Shown here in pieces: positions 9,574 to 21,966 of a stretch of 64,000 nt of DNA. Within the stretch, counting starts at the first letter, position 1; each line of letters opens with the position of its first letter. The notes beneath the pieces were generated by a model. It saw nothing but the letters and a program-made list of their open reading frames with translations, was not told the DNA's origin and ran no database searches. The stretch lies in the NCBI GenBank assembly GCA_047967505.1, contig CM106540.1; one strand, written 5' to 3'. The position numbers and the translations under genes were made by a program. This stretch comes from Dipteris shenzhenensis (taxonomy: Eukaryota > Polypodiophyta > Polypodiopsida > Gleicheniales).

Positions 9574-11329
9574 CTATGCAATGCCCATCAATACATGATA
9601 ATACTCAAACCGCTGACTAGGTAGACTCTTCGTCAGCATATCTGCAAGGTTATCATCTATATGAACCTTGACAAGCTCTATGCGCTTATCCTCAAGTATC
9701 TCCTTGATGAAATGGTACCTGACCTCAATGTGTTTGTTCTTTGCATGAAAGACCGGATTCCATGCTAGCTGAATAGCACTCATAGAATCACTATGCAATG
9801 TCGGTACACTTGTATGAATCCCCAAATCTCCGACTAGCCGATCAAGCCATATAGCCTCCTTGCAACCCTCTGTGGCTACAACATACTCAACCTCTATGAT
9901 AGACAAAGCAACACACTTCTGTGCACGAGACATCCATGACACTACACCACTTGCAAAGATGAACACATAACCAGAAGTGGATCTCCTACTATCCACATGC
10001 CCTGTATAGTCTGAATCTGTGTACCCAAGTACACGGATGTCTCCTCTACCAAAGCAGATGCACATCTACTTGGTACCCTTCATGTACCTCATGATGCACT
10101 TAACTTCCTCCCAATGCCTCTTTCCTAGATTAGCCATATACCGGCTAACAACTCCCACTACAAATGCAATGTTTGGTCTAGTAGCTATCATAGCATGCAT
10201 AAGACTCCCAACCGCTGATGCATAAGGAACCTTGGTCATCATGGCCCTCTCCTCATATGATTTGGGACTATCTGTATGACTCAGTTTCACATATGGAGGC
10301 AATGGAGTACTCACTGCCTTCCCCCCCTCCATATTGAAATGCTGCAATACTTTTGTAAATACTCCTTCTGTGAAAGCCAAAGGAGTTTCTTACTCTAATC
10401 ATGCGTGATGCGCATACCAAGAATATGACCTACAAGTCCCAAATCCTTCATATCAAAGGCCTCATGCAACTTGGCCTTTAATGCATCTAGCTCATAAGTA
10501 TTCTTGCTAGCCAATAGCATATCATCCACATATAGTGCTAGGATTATCAGGCTATTATCCTTAGCCCTTTTAGTATAGAGGCAATGATCAATTTCACTCC
10601 TTCTAAAACCCTGGGACCGAATGAAAGCATCAAACTTTTGATACCATTCTCTAGGCGCTTGCTTAAGACCATAGAGACTCTTCTTCAATTTGCAAACTAA
10701 ATACTCTTTGCCCTTTTCTTCAAAGCCTTCCGACTGCACCATGTAAATTTCCTCATGTAGATCCCCATGCAAGAAAGCTGTCTTAACATCCATCTGCATA
10801 AGCTCCATATCTTCTGCTACCACTAGTCCAAGCATGCATCTAAGTGTGGTCATCTTCACAACCGGAGAGAATATCTCATCAAAGTCCACACCCTTCTCTT
10901 GCTTGAAACTTTTAGCTACCAAATGGGCCTTGTACCTAGGCACATCATTACCTGTGACCTTCATCTTGTAGACCCATTTACATGGCAATGCTTTCTTTCC
11001 ATGTGGCAAAGAAACCAAGTCCCAAGTCTTATTCTTCATAAGTGAACTCATCTCTGATTGCATAGCATACTCCCACTTGCGTTGATCCTCGCACATCATA
11101 GCCTCTCTATAGAAGGCTCCCCACAATCAATAAGCATCACATAGTCTACCCATGGAACAAACCTATTAGGCGGTCTAGACACTCTAGATGATCTTCTCAA
11201 GGGCATTTCAGCTTGTTGTCCCACCTGCATATCAGCCATATTTGGCTCATCATTTCCACCAATAGATGATCCATCATCTACCCTTGATTGTATACCTGTG
11301 GGAGTACTTGTTGGTACCATTTCTTGCAC
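9574..11329 (-). pseudogene. Element A reverse transcriptase and RNase H remnant
   Basis: Consecutive minus-strand pieces with copia RT-RNase H order. 11096-11329 carries the linker ending in an RRSSRVSRPPNRF motif. 10395-11126 holds the RT with [43 protein letters not shown] and YVDDMLLAS. 10066-10380 continues into the RT connection region. 9574-10065 is RNase H with YTDSDYTG, DSRRSTSGY and a damaged LSIIEVEYV where SSTEAEY is usual. A frameshift near 11100, another near 10390 and an in-frame stop at about 10065 break it. Confidence 0.9.
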
Positions 11330-11350
11330 ATTTGGTGCATGGATACCTTG

Positions 11351-12565
11351 CTATCTATCAACATATGCAGGTGGATTCATGTCTTGGAAAGTGATTCTCC
11401 TCATTTCCACATCCCTCATGGGTACCTTATGCATCTTCTTCTCGTTGAAGACTACATCATGGCTGCATATGATCTTCTTTGCTTTTGGATCCCAGAGATG
11501 ATAGCCCATCTCCCCACTTTCACCATAACCTAGAAAGATGCATTTCCTAGACTTAGGATCTAGCTTCTTTCGAAGCTCTTTTGGCACATGTTCATATGCC
11601 TCACACCCAAATATACGTAGATGAGAGTAAGAGGGCTTCTTGCCACTCCATGCCTCTTCAGGAATACCACCATCCAAACTCTTACTAGGTGATCTATTGA
11701 TCACATACACTGCAATCTTCATTGACTCAGCTCAAAAACCACCAGAAAGACTTGCATTGGAAAGCATGCATTGCAACCTTTTTTGAATGGTGCGATTCAT
11801 CTTTTCTGCAAGTGGATTTTGCTCTAGAGTACGAGGGGATGTGATCTCCCTCTTAATCCCACGTGTATCATAGAAATGCTAAAAGTCATGAGAGAGATAC
11901 TCTCCACCATTGTCAGTCCGTAGGCATTTAAGCATTCTACTTGACTAATTCTCAACCAAGGCTAGTCATTTTTGAAATACCTAGAACACATCACTCTTCC
12001 GAGCTATAGCATAAGCCCACACTTTCCTAGTTGCATCATCAATGAATGTCACATAGTATTCAACCCCGCCTAATGACCATGTAGGCACGAGACCACATAC
12101 GTCTGAATGCACCAAATCAAGCTTTTCAAACTCTTTCTTTCCCCTTATTTTATGGGCTGATTTAGTTTGATTCCCATAGAGATAGTGCTCACAAAATTTA
12201 AAATCAGAGAAACTCAAATGCGATACATAACCTAAATGGCATAAGAGTTTCATTCCATTCTAGCTCATGTGCCCCAACCTGCAATGCCACCAAGAAGTAC
12301 TTGGCTGCTCGGTTATTGCAACAACATGATCAAACACCCCTGATACATGTAAGGGATACAAAGTCCCACACTTGGCACCCCTGGCCAAAAGCATAGAGCC
12401 CTTCTGAATTTTCCAACTCCCAAAACCAAAGTTGCTCTAAAAACCAGCATCATCTAGCTGACCCGTTGAAATGAGACTCTTAGTCAACTTAGGCACATGT
12501 CTCACATTTTTCAAAATAAATGCAGACCAATTTGCAAAAGAAAACTTTATGTCACCTACTCCCAC
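11351..12565 (-). pseudogene. Element A integrase remnant
   Basis: 11981-12253 carries the pre-integrase Cys motif region and the first catalytic Asp (LVHSDVCG) with YYVTFIDDATRKVW. Between 11980 and 11723 the frame is interrupted by several stops, but RTDNGGEY with the second Asp and a degraded LAEKMNRTI (Glu) can still be read. 11351-11722 is the integrase C-terminal part (HLRIFGCEAYEHVP, KCIFLGYG). Stops exclude a working integrase. Confidence 0.88.
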
Positions 12566-13659
12566 TATGTCACATGCATAGTCATTTCCAAGATGCACAC
12601 AACCTCTGTCTTTCCACTGTCATAAGTGGAGAACCATTCCCTATGGGGAGTAACATGGAATGAAGCACCAGAATCCAAAATCCAATCTTGGGAATATGCA
12701 TCATCTGAAGTGGTAAGCAACTTTGCAGATAAACTAGACATGAAGAGAATGTCATTGTCACTATCATGTGTGAATGCATTGATCTCGTCAATCTTCACTT
12801 TTCCTTTGTCCTCCCTTGGACTCTCTTCCTTCTGATTTGCACCCCAATTTGCATTCTTTTTCTTATCCTTTTTCTCTCTTTTTAACTTGTAGCAATTCTT
12901 TTTCATATGGCCCTTCTTGCCACAGTGGTAACACTTAATGTTCCGTGCCTTGGATTTGCTACGAGACTTCCCTCTTTCTTGGGACTTCCCCTTGAACTGT
13001 GATCTGCCCCTTTGCACATTTAAGGCTGCATCCTGCTTGTTGCCGTCCATAGACTTCCATCTAATCTCCTCGGCCAACAAGCCACCCACAACATCATCAA
13101 ACTTCAGTACTCCACTAGCTGCAGAGTTACTGACAGCTGTACGGAAGGTATCCCATGAGGATGGCAATGAACATAAGAGAAATATTGCCTTCATCTCTGC
13201 ATCAAAATTCATCTTCTGAGCCTGAAGCTAGTTGAAAATAATATTGAATTCATTCAAGTGAGAAGCAATGGAGACCCCTTCCTTCATCTGTAGCTCAAAC
13301 AACCTCTTCATGAGGTAAACTTTATTAGAGGCAGTTTCCTTCTCATAAGTGGCATACAATTTCTTCCACAAATCTTCTTTAGTCTACTCATTTACTACTG
13401 TGAAATAAACTGACTCTGCAAGATGAAGTCTAATAGTAGACTTTGCTAATGCATCCAACTCATTCCAATCATCCTCAGACATATCTGCAGGCTCAGCTTC
13501 AATCTTTGCCAAGGGTCTAATCTGCTTCTTTTGAATAAGCACATCCCTTATCTGTTCTTTCCACAAAGAAAAGTTTGTCCCATCAAACTTTTTAATGCTG
13601 AAAAACTCCTTTTCAGACATGGAAGAGGATGCCATGATGCAAATGAAACTAAATCCCAA
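12565..13659 (-). pseudogene. Element A gag-protease remnant
   Basis: Gag starts near 13659-13635 with a FDGTNFSLWKEQIRDVL motif typical of copia gag N termini. The protein is interrupted by a stop at about 13384-13386 and another near 13216, then 12565-13212 encodes the gag core, a Lys/Arg-rich linker, a CX2CX4HX4C knuckle (CYHCGKKGHMKKNC) and a protease site with intact Asp-Ser-Gly (WILDSGASFHVTPH). The frame is lost near 12600. The Tnt1-like protease wording suggests the Tork/Tnt1 side of copia; that placement is an inference. Confidence 0.88.
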
Positions 13660-15106
13660 ATGCTAGTACCTACAAAAGAGAAATCACATGAGATACTAGG
13701 TGCACCCAATATGTCTGCTTTAATGAAGGATAGTGTCACCAAAACTCAAGGCTCAAAGCATCAAAAATGCATCTGACTCATGTGCATATACTATGCATCC
13801 ATATGAGCAAATCTGGCCCAAAAGAAAATGTCAACCAACAATGACAAAACAATGGCAAATATAATGCCAATAAGAGCCAAATGCCTCAAGCATAAACACC
13901 ATCCATTTGACATCAATAATGTCTCATCCAAAAGATCATAGCACGACCTGTGCATCCACTACAATATGTCAAAGCTGTCCCTCAGCATAAAATAGCATTT
14001 GTGTGCTAAACGTCCATCAATAAAGCATCTTGCAAGGCAATATTTTGGGCCTATTAGCGCATCCAACAAGGATCACAATGCATCCAAATGGTCTATAAAT
14101 CATCCACTGCAACCCAATGCACAGTATGAATGAGCGCACATGGCTCAAATTGCAACCAGAGTGATCTGCATAAGGTATGCTCAAGAAATCATGGACCCAC
14201 GGCAATGACCGCTACTGAAAATAGAACCTGAGATGCCTCAAAATATGGGTGTCATTGCATAATCAGACTCAGCAAGACAATCTACAAATATCTCTCTTCT
14301 GCTGGAACTCCAAAATCCCAACTGATGAGTGAGAAATGGGAGTCAACACTTATCCACTGCCCTGTGGCATAAATCTAAGGTTTCAAAACCTTAGAATGAA
14401 AAATGCATAACAAAGAGACGAAATCCAATACACAGAGATCTATAAATCTGAAAATACTCCACCGAATTGCACAAGAACTGACAGGTAGGGGAATTTTAGG
14501 CATCGAAACGCAATGGGACAGATGGTTTTGGAAACTGTGGTCTCAATCACTGGATCCAACACACGGACTAAAAAACGTTTCTGGAAACAGAACTGTTTGT
14601 AAACTCCACTGGAGTGTGAATGATGAGCAACATAGAAGTTTTAGGACCTCCTAAGTACACCGATACTGACAAATCTACAAATGGTTGCTCCAAACTTGAG
14701 TTTTAACACTCGGGTAGAAAAACGTAGAAACTGATAGAGTGAGTCAAAATTCCAATGAAATGATCCCAAATTTAAGAATGAAGGTGTTTCCAAGCTCCTA
14801 AAGTGAAATGGACACCATAAGAAAGCAAAAGTTGCCTCTACAAGTCAATACGAAGTCTCTGTCATCGAATGGAACAGGGAAAAGTTTAAAAATGACCTTT
14901 TCTTTGAAAACACTTAACAGGCTCTCAAAACCACTTCGCAAAACCAAAGTGACTTTCCAAAGGTTCCTTCAAGGTCTCTGTGCACTCGGATGCAAGTAAA
15001 ATCACCCACAAAGCTTCCCACAGAGCTTCTCCTTCCTCCCACAGAGTTGCTGAGCTTCCAAGCATTCACGCACGCTCAGCTAGATCACTCGGGTTCTGAT
15101 ACCAGT
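13660..15106 (-). other. Element A 5' leader
   Basis: About 1.45 kb between the right LTR/primer-binding site and gag. No domain is recognisable on either strand; it behaves as untranslated leader. Its length is long for a copia leader, so an internal insertion is possible. Confidence 0.6.
15093..15104 (-). other. Primer-binding site of element A
   Basis: Reads TGGTATCAGAAC on the minus strand, complementary to the 3' end of plant initiator tRNA-Met, two bases inside the 5' LTR. Confidence 0.85.
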
Positions 15107-15276
15107 TGAGAGTGCTCTCAACGGAAGCAAGAATGGAAGAGGGAGAGAGAGAAATAGAGAGCCACATAAGTTTTGGTGGATGCAGAACACCCTAATCTTC
15201 TTTTTCATTCATTTATATATGTGTTTGAGTATTGTAGATAACCGGGGTAAAGGCACAGTGACCTTTAACCCCCACA
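15107..15276 (-). repeat. 5' LTR of element A (right)
   Basis: 170 bases matching the left LTR, TG...CA termini, primer-binding site on its inner side. Confidence 0.9.
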
Positions 15277-15300
15277 TTTTTATGGTTGAAATGTCATTTT

Positions 15301-15528
15301 CTATCAAATCCAAGTGGAATTTCTATGTGCCGTAGAAGGAAAAAGTGTTTGGGATGTCGCAAGGAGCCCAGAATGGCAAAAACCTACATGGCATGAATTT
15401 GGGCATTGTGGGAGGCCTAGAATGCCCAAATTGGCACCGTGGTGAGTTTTGGGTATTGTGGGCTCCTTGCGACTTCCCAAACACTTTTGTCTTCTACGAC
15501 ATGGTGAAATTCCACTTGGATTTGATAG
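15301..15528. mobile_element. Foldback/MITE-like element, copy 2
   Basis: 228 bases with arms of about 90 bases. The outermost bases CTATCAAATCCAAGTGGAAT pair perfectly with the right end. The core words GTGTTTGGGA, CGCAAGGAGCCCA match copy 1 at 8.9 kb. It lies 25 bases from the right LTR of element A, and copy 1 lies about 180 bases from the left LTR, so A was inserted between two related copies. Confidence 0.82.
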
Positions 15529-15970
15529 AATTATGAAAATATCCAGAATTGGTGAAGAGCATACTAAATTGGCTAGAACTGCAACAGTTTTACACAATTA
15601 AAAGGCATTAGGGGAGGTTTGAGGTCTCAAAAGTGCCTCATAAGGAATAGATTAAGTTAAGCAAAAGTGACCTACTATGGTAACCCAAGGGAATAAGGGA
15701 CCCCTGACATTTACTAAGCTAACATGGGTCATCTTGGCGGATGGATCAAGGGCCTAGGATGCCTTGGATGGGGCCAAGGTTGACTTTAGTGGCCTCCAAA
15801 TCTGACAAGGGGAAGGCCTAATAAAGAGGGATAATGTGCTTCATTATAGGCCATTAGATCTATTCAAGATCTATGGTGGAGATGGAGATGCTTCATGAAG
15901 GGTTAGGATTGAGGTGCTCCATGGAGTGTGGATATCACAAGATCGAGATGGATGGACCGAATTGAAGCAC

Positions 15971-16220
15971 CATATTGGATGGCTCGGATTAAAGCACCTC
16001 TTTCGCTCACCTCCTCCCTTAGATCCATGCTTGATCTATGGCCCATATTGAAGCGCATTTTCCATCCATCCCCTCCCTTGGATCTATCCCTTGATATATG
16101 GCTTAGATTGAAGTGCTTTTTTCTCCCATCCCCTCCCTTGGATCCACCCCTTGATCCATGGCCTAGATTGAAGCACACTTTCCTCTCATCCCCTCTCTTG
16201 GATCTACTCGTTGATCTAAT
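15971..16220. repeat. 60-bp tandem repeat, about four copies
   Basis: The phrase TTGATCTATGGCC...ATTGAAGC recurs at 16031, 16091, 16151 and (partly) 16211, exactly 60 bases apart, with a diverged copy from 15971. Because 60 is a multiple of three, both strands stay open (15928-16242 plus, 15903-16178 minus). That openness follows from the period and is not evidence of a gene. The flanks 15529-15970 and 16221-16620 show nothing else. Confidence 0.85.
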
Positions 16221-16629
16221 GGTTGGGAGTGATCTATCATAAATTTGAATGTGACCCTTGGATTGGAGACTAGATCAATGGCTAGGAGTGAGTACCATGG
16301 GTATAGACCATGGGTGAGAGGTCTCCCCACCCATAAATGCATAACATGTCCTTTTGTACACCTAAATGTACCATCGTCCCACACAAAGGAGCACTCTCAT
16401 TGGTACACCTCAAATCCCTTTCTAATCCCTTGAAATTAGGAAACACTAATTGGTGGCCCTTTTGAGACCCCAAATCTCCCCTAATGATGGAACAAATATG
16501 TTAAATCGTAACATCAACGAGTTTTAAAAAATACGATAAAATTAATTTTGTAAATTCATCAAGAGCAGTACAATGACTTAAAATAAATAAGAAAGACATG
16601 TACCCATTAAAGACATGTATCCATTGAAA

Positions 16630-16850
16630 TATATGTTTATATTTGAGAATGTATTACAAGGGCCTCATCATGGATGATTTTTTCATGTTAGTTTCATTAA
16701 GAAATGAAACTTTTATATTGTTATCAAAAGTTTGTATTCTCTAATAAAAATAAAACTTTAAAACATTTGCCAAGATTTAAAACTTTTATGCAAAAATTTT
16801 AAATGTTCTGCTAGGATTTTATATTAATATAAAAGTATAGCTTCAATAAA
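16630..16850. repeat. Dispersed repeat, copy 1
   Basis: Shares ordered words with 22480-22650: GTTAGTTT(C/T)(A/G)TTAAGAA, ACTTTTATATTG, TCAAAAGTTTGTAT, AACATTTGCCAAGATTT. The two copies flank the hAT region in the same orientation. Confidence 0.7.
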
Positions 16851-17235
16851 AACATCCATGGGCCTCATAGGCTATCTTTCTTCTTAAAGCTAGTTCCATT
16901 ACATCGGGAATAGGGGCCTTTGAATCCCCGAGTGGACTCCTAGATGTAAACCTAGTGGTAATAGAACTAAAATCCTCCTCTCTTGCTGCTAATGACATAG
17001 CTGTTGCCATCAATGCCCTATTGTGAATGTTTGATCTGAATGCATTGACAGCAGTTAGGCAGTGTAGCCAAAATGACCTTGTCAGCATTTCGAGTGATGT
17101 TGGAGTACCCGATAGCACATGACAATGCCTTGCCATTTCACCAGCTCTGTAGGCCCTCAAGGTGAAAATTTGTTGTGGAAGACCACGAGGTGTTGTGACA
17201 CTTTGCCGAGGTAATGGGCTAAAGAATGATCTCAC
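16843..17235 (-). other. Unrecognised minus-strand ORF (130 codons)
   Basis: Directly follows the dispersed repeat. The predicted protein is moderately basic with no motif recognised (it contains an RSFWLHCLTAVNAFRS stretch). It may be a piece of a transposon-borne gene. Low confidence that it is a gene at all. Confidence 0.2.
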
Positions 17236-18050
17236 CCAAATGCGCTGCTAACATTCCCTTGTCGAGATAAGAATTCATCGACCTCAAATGCCTCCTACAA
17301 CAATTTAACAAACATTAGAAAACCAACATAACAAGTTAGATTGGAAGACCATCAAAAGACAAAACATTGTTCAAACTTACCACTACAGTGTCATCAGCAT
17401 CTATCCCTTCCTCTCATGCAAAGTTGAATGATCCAAGTGATGTGTGATGTTTCATTTGAAAGGTGGAAGGTTTCTCGTATTTTGTCTTAGAGGTGGAAGC
17501 TTTTGCATGAGAGCATTGTAAATCATATACCAATATGTCTGTATCCCTCAATGAAACTAGCATTGTTAGGAGAAAGTCTCCCATTGTCTGGCCTTAATAA
17601 TATAAAAACTTGGGATATTTGACAACACTTGTGTCAACATGGAACCAGGAGAGGACTCTGATTGCCTCGTCCTCTCTTGTAGTCCAAAAAGAACCTCTAT
17701 GTCATGGAGCACCACATACTCTTCTCCATTAATGATGAGGGGGGACAAGGAGCATGAGTCTGAACCTGGGTTAGCGGTCTCCAATTAGATTCTTGCTAGA
17801 TACGCCTGTTGGGGCTCTTGGAGTAGGCCCAATGCTTCAGCTGCTTCCATCTCCTCTCTTGAATGGTCAAGACTATCTTCTGTGTATAGGTCAGAGTCTA
17901 GTCAGGGATTCAACGATGGTATTTAAAACGTTATATTAAAATATTTTGAACGTTTTAAAATTAGCCTTGGGGCATTTTAAAATGCCCCAGTAGCGATTTT
18001 TATCTGGGACCGGCTCCATCTGGTTCTCAGCAATGTATCGATACATCGAC
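17236..18050. other. Unassigned interval
   Basis: Only short frames; no gene or repeat could be supported. Confidence 0.5.
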
Positions 18051-18054
18051 TGGT

Positions 18055-18185
18055 TGTGACATAACACCGATCGGTATTACATAATACCGACCAGTTTAGG
18101 TACACCGACCGGTGTTTCACTACACCGAGCGGTATAATTAACAACATTGGCCGGTGTTTAGCTACACTGGTTGGTGTTGTTAATG
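18055..18185. repeat. Cluster of ACCGNNCGGT palindromes
   Basis: Short inverted words ACACCGATCGGTAT, ATACCGACCAGTTT, ACACCGACCGGTGT, ACACCGAGCGGTAT, CATTGGCCGGTGT and ACACTGGTTGGTGT follow each other with spacers of about 8-10 bases. Confidence 0.75.
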
Positions 18186-18819
18186 TTAGATAAACCAATG
18201 CTGCGCTTGTACTGTCCACAAAATCGAGATTCCTACAATACTGTGGAGTCTTGGGGAAGACAAAGAGCATAAGAAAGAGGATAAGCAAAGCTACAAAGAG
18301 CTTTATAAGTTTTGTTAGTCCTTCTAAGTAAAAAAAAGTATCTAATGCTGGTGGTGGGCTCACTTTTGCAGGTTGGAATCCACTTGCACTTAGATACTAA
18401 TTTGAAAATTAACATTTACATACTATTAGGCAAAGAGTAAGTTAGTTGCATGTGACATTGTACTTAGCTTTGGAAAAATAGATGATTTTCATTTTTTGCA
18501 TGAAGTATATAAGTTGTAATTTGTCTAGATTCAAGACTCTTTGGAAAGACTTGTCACTTAGGACTAGGTAAAGAGTTTGTTAGTTGCATGGCTTGGAATT
18601 TTAGTTTAGTTTTATAACTTAAGATTTCAATCTAGATGCATGAAATATAGTAGATAGATACTACCAAATTTTAGAAAAATGGAATAGTAGACATTAGCGT
18701 GTGAAATGGTTTACTTTTGGAATAGTTTATGTTTTGTATATGATTTTCTTACTTTTACCATATGTATTTATTTATAAGCATGTAACAATAGATTGTAATG
18801 ATACTTCAAAAAAAAGTCA

Positions 18820-19100
18820 ATGAGCCAGTTGGAGGCTCTCTTAAGCCGACCTATAACAACTCGTTCATTGATGAATAATATTATACTACGTGCCGGATGG
18901 AGGCTCGCTTAGGCTGACCTGGAACATCTTGCATGTGGTTAAAATTCATACTATATATTACTAAAACTCTACAAACTAGTATTTAAGAATGATGAAGAAA
19001 TATTTGACTCTGAGCCGGTTGTGGGCTCGCTTATGCTGGCCGTTTGCATCTCACTCGAAGTCTAGCCAGTTATGGAGCTCGCAATTGCCGGCTCATAGCA
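18820..19100. repeat. GAGCCGGTTGGAGGCTCGCTTA repeat, four copies
   Basis: Variants of the phrase start near 18822, 18891, 19011 and 19066. The first three are followed by AAGCCGACCT, AGGCTGACCT and ATGCTGGCCG, then by CAACTCG-like words. Spacing is irregular. It looks like subterminal repeats of a DNA transposon. Confidence 0.65.
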
Positions 19101-19764
19101 ACTCGCAAAATTATTTTGTGTATGTGTGGAGAGATAGTGGTATACATAGGTTTACTATCCCTATGTTTTATGGATTATTAGATGAAACAAATTAGATATG
19201 AATATATTACATACGTTTTAATTTGTAGCCTTTATTAGAACTAAAACTCCATAGTACAAATATACATAGAAAAAAACAAAATCGAGGATTGAGGGTATTA
19301 GGTTAACAAATTCTCCTAGCTTAGAAAGTAGTAGTAAAATTTTTTATAACTACTTGTGTAAGTAATGCTACCTACTACACCAGTGTATGTAAAATACCGA
19401 TGATCATGGTGCAGATAGATGCTTACTGGAGAGAGAGAAGAATGTGGGAAAAGGCAATTTGCCGTCCCACACCTATTTACAGAGGTAGATTACCATGTTC
19501 ACAATCATCCAATTACATCGAGAGGGGGTAAGACAGTTGGATGATTTCTCTCTTTCGAGGTCTAGCAAGCTTGCATGGAGTATTCTAAGTTAGTGTCCCA
19601 AATAGCCACATTGATTTTGGATGTAGAACTGTAAACGATTCAAAATATTGTTATGTGTCCTAGAACCTAAATGATACGGTAGTATCTTGAGCATGAAAAC
19701 TAATGTGAATATACATAGTACTTATATAAAATTTTGTATGTTTCTCTTATAGCCTTTATTAGAA

Positions 19765-21966
19765 GCATGGCTCCAGAAAAATGAGGAAGAAATCCAACAA
19801 AGGCTCACGATTATGTTACGATGTTGCCTTACAAGAAGTGGAAATGCAACTTTTGTCCTGGAGCACTCAGGCTCTAGCACATGAATGCAAAAGAACTTCT
19901 TGGGTGATAGCAACAAACAGATTGAAAAATGCAAGGGGCCAGGAGTTGAGAGAGTTATAGCCACTCTAGCGGATAAATGCATGGACAACCAGGTAGATGA
20001 TATAGTCGCACGTCACTAATCCCAGCCTCAAGAACATATGCCTGATGATTTACTCATACCTCCAGCTAGTCAATCTATAGATGTGCCACCTCAAAGTATT
20101 GGTGTGGCCTCGTTCACACAGATGGCAAGCTACTCTATGAAGTATATGGATAGTGGCCAATGTAGTGACATTTCTTGTTCGCAATCGTGTGCATGTTTGC
20201 GTCCGTAACAAAGATCTTTGGAAGAGTCATTTAGACAACAAAATATAGAGAAAGCGCAACAAGATGTTTTTGAGGCCATTTGTCACACCGGTTACCTACT
20301 ATGCATGGTTCAAAATCCGCATTGGAAAAGAGCCATGGCATTTGTAGCAAAGGCGGGTCTAGGCTTCATGTTGCCCAATTACAATGCTTTCTGCAACAAC
20401 TACTTGGATGCATACTATGAGAGGATGAAGCTCAAGATGGAGCGAGTAGTAGATGATGGTATTGAGAGAACAGGATGTACCATTGTTAGTGATGGATGGA
20501 AAAATGTCACCAAGAGGCCTCTAATCAATATCATGGTCATGACATTTAAGGGAGAGGCTTTTCGTAAATCCATTGACACAAGTGGTAATGCCAAGATAGG
20601 TGAATACATTGCTGAACAATTGGAGGCTGTAATCCTGGATGTTGGGGAGCGTAATGTTGTTCAGATAAGCACCGACAATGCAAAGAACTGTAGGAAAGCT
20701 AGAAACATTATAAATAAAAAATATCCAACCATTTGAGCATCGCTGTGCTCTTGCCATTGCCTTGACCTTGTGCTTGAGGATTGGTATAAATCAGTAGAGA
20801 CTCTATGGTTCAAAGCCACTGTAGATGAAGGGTGAAGATTGGTGTTATACTTCCTCAACCATAAGAGATTGTTGGGCATATTCAGAAACCACCAACTTGC
20901 AGAACATCCATTAGAGTTTTTGAAACCTAGTGAAACACATTTCGGAACAAACTATATAATGTTGGACCATTTGCTCAAGATATAGGGAGTTGTAACAGAG
21001 ACATTATCCAATGTAGAAGCTAGTGAGTGGATAGCTGAGTCAACCTCACAAAATGCTCGTACTGAATTCATAGAGATGAAGCAAATGGCTCACACTACTA
21101 GCTTTTGGAAGAGAATAGCTGATGCGGCCGATGCAATGAGGCCGATATGGTTTGTCATTTAGAAATTAGACGTGAAAGGTCCAAGTTTGGGCAATGCCTA
21201 CATGGCTTGGTGGATTGTTGAGCGAGACCTCTTAAAGGAAAATAGAAGATCTACACGTGACAACATTGGCTACAGTGCCGATTGTCGTGCCACTTTGCAA
21301 AAGATGTTTCGAAAGTGATGGAATCATGTTCATAAGGACCTTCACTATGCTGGTCATATTTTAGATCCCCAATGGTGGGAGTATTGTCCGAAAATATTGG
21401 AACTCTTAATGCAACCTTGGCATAATCTCTTGGGATGATTTTTTGTGGATGGATCTGAATATGCTGATGCTGTCAGGGAATTATCCACTTTTCGAAATAG
21501 GGAAGGGTTGTTTGCATATACAAGAATACAAGACCTCGCAAAGGAGATGCCTGCATGGAGATAGTGGGAAGAGTGTGGAGCCTCGACACCTCATTTACAA
21601 ATGTTGGCATTGAAAGTGCTATCCTAGCCTTGTAGCAATTTGTCGAGTGAACGAAATCGAAGTAATTACAAGTTTGTTCATTCAGTCACAAGAAATCGCT
21701 TGAAGATAGAAGGAGCAGAGAAATTGGTATATGTTTATGCAAATGGTAGAGCTTTGGATGATGTTAAGGGTGAGAGAAATGATGGAGATTTAGCCAAGTG
21801 GGTACATTGTGATCTCCCAAGCCCATTACATGATCCTCACATTGTTGGACAATCAGATATGTACTTGTACTTGTGGCCAGATGCCAAATGGAGCCTAGCA
21901 AATGGCGACTTTTCTCTCCACAGAGAAGAGTCAGTCACTTACATTGTGCAAGCCACATGGAATTAG
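19765..21966 (+). pseudogene. hAT-family transposase remnant
   Basis: Read across frames this is a hAT transposase. A BED-type zinc-finger remnant comes first (YKKWKCNFCPGALRL near 19830). The longest intact piece, 20218-20736, is a DUF659-type core with IVSDGWKNVTKRPLIN and VVQISTDNAKNC, holding transposase-like Asp positions. Further blocks follow in frame but with stops: a DPQWWEYCP region near 21365 and a C-terminal hAT dimerisation segment near 21600-21720 (LSSERNRSNYKFVHS, NRLKIEGAEKLVYVY). At least six stops make it non-functional. Terminal inverted repeats and the expected 8-bp target duplication were not found. Confidence 0.88.

Larger units (their letters stand above)
9351..15276 (-). 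mobile_element. Ty1/copia LTR retrotransposon A (decayed)
   Basis: Two 170-bp LTRs (9351-9520 and 15107-15276), each starting TGAGAGTGCTCTCAAC and ending CCCACA, differ at about seven positions (about 4%). A primer-binding site complementary to initiator tRNA-Met (GTTCTGATACCA on the plus strand, 15093-15104) lies two bases from the right LTR. A purine-rich tract precedes the left LTR on the minus strand. Flanks are TTCTT and TTTTT, a possible 5-bp target duplication with one change. The element is minus-strand, with gag at 13659 leftward to RNase H ending near 9574. Many stops and frameshifts make it non-autonomous. Confidence 0.92.
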
